This document shows positions 57,701 through 64,000 of a stretch of 64,000 nucleotides of DNA, piece by piece (position 1 is the stretch's first letter; every line of letters begins with the position of its first letter). Both the position numbers and the translations under genes were made by a program. A model generated the notes under the pieces. That model did no database searches. It was not told where the DNA came from and was given only the letters and a program-made list of their open reading frames with translations. The stretch lies in assembly GCF_020382885.2 (NCBI RefSeq), contig NC_058499.1:15547872-15611871 (forward strand), in the 5' to 3' direction. Source of the stretch: Scatophagus argus. Its lineage: Eukaryota; Chordata; Actinopteri; Scatophagidae.

Positions 57701-58757
57701 GTCTGTACTTTTCCTACTGTGACATGTCAAAATGTTTTCCTTGGAGGAGAACTCTTGTAGCTACATTATAAATAACTTTAGGAACAGCTCACTGACAGTC
57801 ATAGAGCACCAACCCTCACTAGTGTTTTCAGTTACTGCAGATGATACTCAGGACTGTGGGTGTGTGCACAGATTGATCTTGACTGGCAGCAGACACTTAC
57901 ATAAAAACGGAGCAATTTTGGACACTAGAACAAATAGCTTTAATCTTTTTTTTTTTTAACTTCAGCTACGAGCCTCAACATCACACACTGTTATCAGCAT
58001 CATCAGTGATTTTCAGTTCAGTCTGCTGAAAGATTCCACTCTTATGCCTGTTTCCTCTTGCTACAAGAACAGCTTCAAAACACATTTTGTTTAGCATGTT
58101 TTAATATGTAAAACCCTCTCAACTCACGTGCTTGAATGACCACTGACCTCAGAATCATGCTGCAGTGGATGCAGTGGAAAAATGTGCCTCCATATTCCGT
58201 TTGTTATCAATAAACATTACATCACAGGCCTTTTTCACAACAGTCTGACCTGTCTTCAAGCCTGGTACTCAGGTCAAGTGTAAGTGTGAAAAGTAACATT
58301 AACAATGGCTCCTTCATTGTCATGAAAGTCCTAAAGCCCTTAATGTGGTACATCAAGTTGGTTTGCAGCCAGTAATAATGTTATTAATTCCACCTGGCTT
58401 CTCGTGCTTTGTCAAGTCAAAATTTGTCTTATGAAAAAGATCTTTAAAAACACACAAACTGAGAGCTGGAGCTCACAAAATAAATGCAAAAATAACCTCT
58501 ATGTTTTAAGAGACAGTGCATTTTATCTGAATCCAGTTTTAATGTAACATATCCATTAGTCCATTAAATATGACCTTAATGATAATTATATTCAGCATTT
58601 TTGTTTACATCCATTGTTATATTTACATGCAGAAAAGGACATTCAACATTGCACCCATCCAGTGTGAAGATAGTCATATTCTTGACTGATGTCACTGAAA
58701 ACTCGCATGCACATTTTAGAACTGGATTTCTGCGGAAACTGCGATGAATGTGTAGCT
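54746..58757. other. rhcg-gdpgp1 spacer
   Basis: No gene is recognised over 4 kb. All open frames are short and without similarity. The right end probably includes the gdpgp1 3'UTR. Confidence 0.4.
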
Positions 58758-58763
58758 TTTAAT
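58758..58763 (-). terminator. gdpgp1: Candidate gdpgp1 poly(A) signal (ATTAAA)
   Basis: On the minus strand this is ATTAAA, about 37 bases past the stop. Another ATTAAA occurs at 58538-58543. No canonical AATAAA is near, so the choice is weak. Confidence 0.3.
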
Positions 58764-58799
58764 CTAGCTGACTGGAACTAAGACTTTGATGTGGATGCA

Positions 58800-59888
58800 T
58801 TATAAACCCATCAAATGACGTGTAAGCTGCTGTTCCAAAGCGTGAAACTCTGCATCGGGCAGAAGATACCTCTGGATGATATCTATTACATCTTTCTCAG
58901 TAGTGAGCTCATAGTCTTTCTTATTCTTAAAGGGTAAATGTCCAGCCAGTTCACAAAGAGCAACATTAAAGGCAGACTCTTCCTTGGCACCGAAGCACGA
59001 TATTCTGGGCCATATAACGATACGAACCCCTTTTCTAGAGCGGAGATCTTCTTCCTTCTGCATGCAGTCACAGGGTGGACATCCTCTAGTCAAGAACAGA
59101 TTGTGAGCAATATTACCATCCACAAGAAAGTTTGTGACTTGACAAATGATTCTGGCAACTCTGTCCACCCGGTCTGATTCTGTGTAAAACAAAAAGCCTC
59201 CAGGAAAGTCCAACAAGCAATATAACCCCTTTTCAGGGACCAGTGGCTTGACTGGCACAGATTCCACCTTGAGCTCGTGGTCCAGGTAATAGCCATGCAT
59301 GTGTAAGTGATTGACAGACGCAAATGCTCCAAGACTGTTGAACCCCACACGGAAGCCAGGATCAGAGCTCAGGAGCACAGTTTCAATACCAACCTGGATG
59401 GCAAACGTTGTCAGGACCTGTTGAAAACAGCGTGAAGGATCTGGAACAAAGAGACAATGTCCAAACTCCAATGGGCTGACATTAACCAGCACAACCATCC
59501 TGCAGGGCTCGTGCAACTGCCTGTTTTCATCTCCTCCCTCAGTGTCTTTGATCATTTCAAAAATGACTTCTTGGGGATTGATTTTGTTAAAATTAAACTG
59601 CTTAGCGTTGAACTCCTGCTGAATGCTCAGTATCTCCTGGGGCTTTCTTCTCTCCACTCCTCTCTGAATATTCAGCTGGGCCACAAAGCCATGTGGGCCT
59701 GGCAGGATACGCGTTTGCAAATCACCCAGATGATATCGAAAGAGCCCCCTGTCCATCCTGTCTGTCCATCCGACTTGGATGGTTGTGTCAAAGTTGGATG
59801 GTGTTGGGGTCTTTTCAAGACTGTTTCCACTGCTCCGACGCACATCTGTGACAAAGTCCTTGTTGCTATACACAAACTGAAGCGACAT
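58800..59888 (-). CDS. gdpgp1: GDP-D-glucose phosphorylase 1, complete
   Basis: GDPGP1 phosphorolyses GDP-D-glucose to glucose-1-phosphate and GDP. It is thought to remove GDP-glucose misformed by GDP-mannose pyrophosphorylase. It is a HIT-superfamily nucleotidyl transferase of the GalT/VTC2 type. The single open exon gives 362 codons (human 385). The HIT-type active site is HLHMHGYYL at about residues 194-202. Flanking conserved stretches are VSPLEFGHCLFVPD, LLSSDPGFRVGFNSLGAFASVN and FLTRGCPPC. The ATG at 59888 is used; the open frame extends five codons upstream only to a TTG. Human GDPGP1 is also a 15q26.1 gene with a single coding exon. Confidence 0.94.
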   Translation of the reverse strand: MSLQFVYSNKDFVTDVRRSSGNSLEKTPTPSNFDTTIQVGWTDRMDRGLFRYHLGDLQTRILPGPHGFVAQLNIQRGVERRKPQEILSIQQEFNAKQFNFNKINPQEVIFEMIKDTEGGDENRQLHEPCRMVVLVNVSPLEFGHCLFVPDPSRCFQQVLTTFAIQVGIETVLLSSDPGFRVGFNSLGAFASVNHLHMHGYYLDHELKVESVPVKPLVPEKGLYCLLDFPGGFLFYTESDRVDRVARIICQVTNFLVDGNIAHNLFLTRGCPPCDCMQKEEDLRSRKGVRIVIWPRISCFGAKEESAFNVALCELAGHLPFKNKKDYELTTEKDVIDIIQRYLLPDAEFHALEQQLTRHLMGL

Positions 59889-59912
59889 GACTTGATTTGA
59901 CAAAAGGGCTCA

Positions 59913-59933
59913 CTATGGTAGGTTAGGCGCCAT
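59913..59933 (-). other. gdpgp1: uORF in strong context in the gdpgp1 leader
   Basis: The leader reads AGG ATG GCG CCT AAC CTA CCA TAG. This six-codon frame has A at -3 and G at +4, a better context than the main ATG (GTCATGTCG). It ends 24 bases upstream of the main start. It lies just inside a predicted 5'UTR exon (acceptor GAATTCAG, exon from 59937). Confidence 0.65.
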
Positions 59934-59937
59934 CCTG

Positions 59938-60191
59938 CTGAATTCTCGGACAGAGAGCCTGATCACATGTGGAGTCTGTGAACTGCAGTCAATAAAATGT
60001 CAGTAAATACAAACACAATCACACAAAAAGAAAAAAAAAGCCTATTTCAAAAGCCCAGGCTGTCATATTCAAAATACTTGTTTTGTCTGAACACTGGCTC
60101 AAAATCCAAAATTAGAACAGAAACGATTACTATCATTAAAGACATGAAACCAAAAAATATTTGAAAAGATGAACAGTTATTTCAATGAGTA
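59938..60191. other. gdpgp1 leader intron, left part
   Basis: AT-rich, no gene. It is read as part of the gdpgp1 5'UTR intron if the donor at 61885-61886 is the partner of the acceptor here. Confidence 0.35.
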
Positions 60192-60213
60192 ATATATATA
60201 CACATATATATGT

Positions 60214-60260
<47 letters not shown>
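60192..60260. repeat. (TA)n microsatellite
   Basis: Alternating TA-rich run directly abutting the left end of the Tc1-like element. TA is the target of Tc1/mariner elements. Confidence 0.9.
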
Positions 60261-60263
<3 letters not shown>

Positions 60264-61171
60264 TGCCTGGCCAAAGAAAAAAAAAAGGTCACACACTAAT
60301 ATTTTGTTGGACTGCCTTTAGCTTTGATTACGGCACGCATTCGCTGTGGCATTGTTTTGATAAGCTTCTGCAAAGTCACAAGATTTATTTCAATTCAATG
60401 TTGCATTAATTTTTCACCAAGATCTTTCATTGATGATGGTAGAGTCTGACCGCTGCACAAAGCCTTCTCCAGCACATCCCAAACATTCTCAATGGTTAAA
60501 ATCTTTGACTTTGTGGTGGCCAATCCATGTGTGAAAATGATGTCTCATGCTCCCTGAATCACTCTTTCACAATTTGAGCCAGATGAATCTTGGCATTGTC
60601 ATCTTGGAATATGCCCGTGCCATCAGAGAAGAAAAAATCCACTGATGGAATAACCTGGTCATTCAGTATATTCAGGTAGTCAGCTGTAGTAGTCAGAACC
60701 TACACATGACCAACTGCACCAACCCCAGATCATAGCACTGCCCCAACAGGCTTGTACAGTAGGCACTAGGCATGATGGGTACATCACTTCATCTGCCTCT
60801 CTTCTTACCCTGATCCACCCATCACTCTGGAACAGGGTAAATCTGGACTCATGAGACCACATGACCTTCTTCCATTGCTCCAGAGTCCAATCTTTATGCT
60901 CCCTGGCAAATTGAAGCCTTTTTTTTTAGCCTCACTGATTAGTGGTTTTCTTAAGGCGACACAGCTGTTCAGTCCGAGTCCCTTGAGTTTCCTTCGCACT
61001 GTGCGTGTGGAAATGCTCTCACTTTCACTATTAAACATAGCCCTGAGTTCTACTGTTGTTCTTTTGATTCGATTTGATTCCACCAAACGTTTAAGTGATC
61101 GCCAATCACAATCATTCAGGATTTTTTTTCGGCCACTATCCTTCCAATTTTTAATAATGCAAAAGCAAAAA

Positions 61172-61213
61172 AAAAATTGGGTTAAGAACTGTCCAGTTCT
61201 TAACCCAATTTTT
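61172..61213. repeat. Perfect 20-bp hairpin inside the Tc1-like element
   Basis: AAAAATTGGGTTAAGAACTG, a TC spacer, and its exact reverse complement lie here. The right arm is the normal transposase sequence. The left arm is an inverted copy replacing the expected sequence, which points to template switching. Confidence 0.9.
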
Positions 61214-61349
61214 GCTAGTTTCTGCAATCTCCTTAGATCTTTTCTCCGCTAGATGCATGGCAATAATTTGACCTTTCTCAAACAGACTAACATCTTTTCC
61301 ACGACCACAGGATGTGTCTTTTGACATGGTTGTTTAAGAAATGAGAAGC

Positions 61350-61507
61350 AAAGGGCCGGTGTGGCTGCGGGTTTTTGCTCCAACCAACCAAGAGCACACA
61401 GTTTGACCAATCAACTGTCTGAAGACTGAGATCAGTTGATTAAATGAGTCAAGTCTGGTGTGCTGCTGCTTGGTTGGAAAGAAAACCTGCAGCCACACCG
61501 GCCCTTT
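61350..61507. mobile_element. Nested 158-bp palindromic MITE
   Basis: The left terminus AAAGGGCCGGTGTGGCTGCG and its right counterpart (ending CACACCGGCCCTTT) form inverted repeats of about 26 bases with one mismatch. The interior has no coding capacity. It sits inside the Tc1-like element beside a stretch missing from it. I see no clear target-site duplication, so the superfamily is undecided. Confidence 0.8.
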
Positions 61508-61558
61508 GTGGAACAGTTTGCCCAGGTCCAGGAGGCGCCTTTTTTTGGCCAGGCAGTG

Positions 61559-62040
61559 TGTGTGTGTGTATATATATATAAACTATGAATCAATTACTCA
61601 AATCGCTGCTGGTTCATTTTCCTCACTGACTGACTGACATGTCATTTCGTTTCAGCTGGAGTGAAAGTGGAAACTGATATCAGCACTGTGACATTGGCGG
61701 GGGAAAGAAGAAACCAACAGCAAACTCATGCAAAGCAACAACCAGTCATAATACACCGATACAAACACACAGAAAGTTCAACTGCCTTCTGGTATTAAGG
61801 TATTATCTTTTGCACTAGTGCTTATGTCCTATCTTCCCATGACTCAAGCATGAGTTGATTTCTTTTGACGATATAACGCTACGTACCTTTTAATTTTGAC
61901 TCCATATCACCGTGTTCATGTGAGCGCATTGAGCCAACTAAAGATCACCACATTTAAAAAGGCAAAACTAACTCTAATTCACGTTAGCATAACGTGTTTC
62001 CATTCTCCTTATTCCTTAGCACTTTCTATTTGCTATTCGC
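61559..62040. other. Region with candidate gdpgp1 leader donor
   Basis: A strong minus-strand donor (TTAAAAG/GTACGT, GT at 61885-61886) could end the first noncoding gdpgp1 exon, with its start near 62.05-62.1 kb. A (TG)n/(TA)n run flanks the transposon at 61559-61580. No coding gene is seen. Confidence 0.4.
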
Positions 62041-62054
62041 TGGCTAACTTCCTT

Positions 62055-62100
62055 GCGACCACGTGTTCTTCTTCGTCGGTGTTTATTGGTTCATTTCCGG
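62055..62100. promoter_or_regulatory. E-box/CCAAT/ETS promoter cluster
   Basis: A CACGTG E-box (62060-62065), an ATTGG inverted CCAAT (62085-62089) and a TTCCGG ETS site (62095-62100) occur within 41 bases. The sites sit between gdpgp1 (-) and the unidentified gene at 62786 (+). A shared bidirectional promoter is possible, but the distance to the plus-strand gene is about 700 bases, so gdpgp1 alone is likelier. Confidence 0.5.
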
Positions 62101-62498
62101 TTCATTTTTCCAGCATAAATGTTCCTATAAACGAATTTGCATAGTTTCAGTTATCACATTAAAAATGTTACAAATTTATGTGAGCATTAGTGTAACTGCA
62201 TTTTAAGTAGGGTTTAGTTACACATTTATCAGCCTTTTGATAATTTGGTAACGATAACAGAGAGAGGAAAGGACACATTAATACAAACATACACAGGCCC
62301 ATTTTTAAAACAGCAACAGGAGACACAGGCTACAGCTGTACATACTGACAAAAGAGGAGTTGTACCTTTGTTGTAGAGCTTGTTTAGAAAAGCTCCTGTT
62401 CATGTAATATGTGCTTAACCAACCTAAATGGAGATACACACAAAGTTATTTAGAAGATATCTAAATTGTAAAGGCATTTAGTAAACCCCACTCACAGC

Positions 62499-62721
62499 CT
62501 AACTGGAACAGTACGTGTGCAATACTTTAGTGTTGAGCAGCTTTCCAGTTTTCCCCAGCTGATCCATGTAGGCTCTGGTAACTTTGAAAGAATGAGCAGC
62601 TGACCAATCAGGCATCACGGTTATTTTAGTCACTGCATGCTTTTGGAGATACAGCAGGGGGTGATTGGCAGAGCTCTGTATGTCTGCCACAGACTTTTGG
62701 GGCTCACCACAGCTGATGCAT
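62499..62721 (-). CDS. Unidentified terminal coding exon (orphan)
   Basis: A minus-strand frame of 74 codons runs from a good acceptor (TTTATATTTTAG, AG at 62722-62723) to a TAG (62499-62501). The product (CISCGEPQKSVADIQ, HPLLYLQKHAVTKITVMPDW, SFKVTRAYMDQLGKTGKLLN, HTYCSS) has the composition of a real soluble protein, not of random sequence. No partner exon is seen upstream on this strand in the window. I do not recognise the family. It may be the last exon of a gene extending right, overlapping the plus-strand gene, or a relic exon. Confidence 0.4.
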
Positions 62722-62785
62722 CTAAAATATAAACTGAATTTACATTTCATTCCTCCAGCGTAAATAAGGACAAGTAAGAGAAAAG

Positions 62786-64000
62786 ATGGAAGCCAGCAAC
62801 AATGAAGTAAGTGCAGTTGTGGTTGGAATTGTAATACCTAGCAATAATATCTTAAAAGTTATTGAAACATAGTACAGAATGAGTTGAGGGCATCTAAGAA
62901 TTACTTTTTGATTAATGATCTTTCCATGTTGTGCTTCTTAAAAGTAAAATATTTTAAACCTTACGAGAAGAGTGAGATAATAATCAAGTTTCCTCTGTAG
63001 AACAGATGGCAGCCTGGTCTGCCATGCCTCTAGTTATTTTGAACACCATCAGGAGTTTCAGTTACCAACACAGAAAACTCACTAAGATAGAGTACATGTT
63101 AGCTTTTTGTTAAACGCTGCAGTTATTTTTGTCAAAATCTTTTTATGATTGAAAATGTAGAGCACTTTTTGATGTGGACATAGTATTGCCCTGATGTTTT
63201 TAATTTCTCTTCTCTCTTTTGTAGGCAGGAAGAAAAGCAGAAGATAAACCTCACACACTAAATATAAATATGACACCAGATACAGATGCACAGCTCACAG
63301 CAAAGGATTCCCAGTTACCCGGCATTGTCCAAGGTATGTCATGCATCATATCCGTTTGGTCTGGATTGTGAACAGGCTATTAATACTTTCATTAAAATTA
63401 AACGGTAAACTATGGAGACTTTTATTAATAATAATAAAAATGTGCAGACTCATCTCAATAATCACTTATGATTAAATTATGGCAGTGTCTATGTCTATTA
63501 GACCCTTCCTTCTGTCTGTATTTTTTTATTTTTATTTTTTACATTTTGCTGTATCTGGTACATTTCTTGGCGTTAAATGGAGAAAGATAGTTTCACCTAC
63601 TGCAACTTTGAATGGTATGTTCAAAGTATGGTATGTGCAATGACAAATCCAGCACTGTATACCTTAAAACTGAATGTTTAAAAATTATAAAATTAAAAAA
63701 TAAACTTGTGAACTTGTTGGAGCTTTCAACTGCTCCTGGCAGCATTATTAATATGTGATACAGTTCTGACAGCTAGTATATAGATCTTTTAGTTTGAATT
63801 AATTTCTTGCATTTATCGTTACCAAAGGTCTGGAATAAAATTCATGATCACATCTTTTTTGATGTTTTTTTTCCCCTCACAGCAGGTCAGGCTGCCACTT
63901 CTTTGGAGAACAGAGTACATAGCACAAAGATTCATCCTGGTCCTGTCACAGATATGGAAAATACTGTTAAACCAAAACTTCAGATAACTTTTAACACATT
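62786..64000 (+). CDS. Unidentified gene, first three exons (partial)
   Basis: Exon 1 (62786-62806) encodes MEASNNE and ends at GAA/GTAAGT. Exon 2 (63225-63333) encodes AGRKAEDKPHTLNINMTPD and on to LPGIVQ. Exon 3 starts at 63883 or 63886 and stays open to the window end (GQAATSLENRV, KIHPGPVTDMENTVKPKLQI). Splice sites and phases agree across all three. The product is hydrophilic, Lys/Asp/Thr-rich, likely disordered at its N-terminus. No domain is visible and I cannot name it. An acceptor CAGCAG gives two isoforms differing by one Ala. Confidence 0.6.

Larger units (their letters stand above)
60261..61558 (-). mobile_element. Tc1/mariner-like DNA transposon, inactivated
   Basis: The ends are inverted repeats (CACTGCCTGGCC at 60261, GGCCAGGCAGTG ending 61558) next to TA-rich flanks. 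The minus strand encodes a Tc1-type transposase whose start is near 61327 (MSKDTSCGRGKDVSLFEKGQ). Recognisable pieces are RRSLKRLVESN-like, TVELRAMFNSESESISTRTVRR, LGLNSCVALRKPLIS, and the catalytic-domain stretch SRFTLFQSDGWIRVRREADEV. The reading frame is broken more than once and segments are missing. An internal inverted duplication and a nested MITE also interrupt the unit. It cannot make active transposase. The close match to a fish Tc1 family I recall suggests moderate age. Confidence 0.93.

Noticed and set aside
60805-61252. Host genes on both strands in the 61 kb area
   Set aside because: Both frames lie inside the Tc1-like element. The minus frame is decayed transposase and the plus frame is its shadow.

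Overview
The window is vertebrate nuclear DNA and reads as a teleost fish, probably a spiny-rayed (percomorph) species. The evidence is short GT-AG introns, many (CA/TG)n tracts, a fish-type Tc1 transposon, and proteins close to human orthologues but with fish features. The gene order FANCI-POLG-mir-9-3-RHCG matches human 15q26.1. Species cannot be fixed from the sequence alone.

Left part (1-22.8 kb). Exon 1 of fbxo31 lies on the minus strand at 818-1235. A tRNA-Arg(ACG) follows, then the complete fanci gene (+, 37 coding exons, 2768-12240, 1324 codons). The complete polg gene (-, 22 coding exons, 19571-12383, 1186 codons) converges on fanci, and their 3' ends overlap: the last polg coding exon sits inside the fanci 3'UTR. 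A tRNA-Arg(TCG) and a complete tvp23 gene (+, 6 exons, 199 codons) follow.

Middle part (22.8-46 kb). This is a large stretch with almost no conventional protein-coding gene. Its landmark is a clear mir-9-3 hairpin (26201-26289). Splice signals suggest the hairpin lies inside an exon (26144-26345) of a multi-exon host transcript. That transcript would start near a CCAAT/CRE promoter at 24.38-24.42 kb and end near a poly(A) signal at 34.97 kb. The two last inferred exons share a phase-compatible 113-codon open frame with a Cys/Lys-rich tail, a possible undescribed small protein.

Right part (46-64 kb). The complete rhcg ammonia channel gene (-, 11 coding exons, 485 codons) comes first. A repeat-bearing spacer contains a foldback element. 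The single-exon gdpgp1 gene (-, 362 codons) has a short uORF in strong context. A dead Tc1-like transposon carries a nested palindromic MITE and a 20-bp perfect hairpin. Next come a promoter-like cluster, an unidentified terminal exon on the minus strand, and the first three exons of an unidentified plus-strand gene that runs off the window.

Functionally the genes are mostly housekeeping: ubiquitin ligase targeting, interstrand crosslink repair, mitochondrial DNA replication, Golgi trafficking, ammonia transport and nucleotide-sugar quality control. The tissue-specific element is the neural miR-9 unit.
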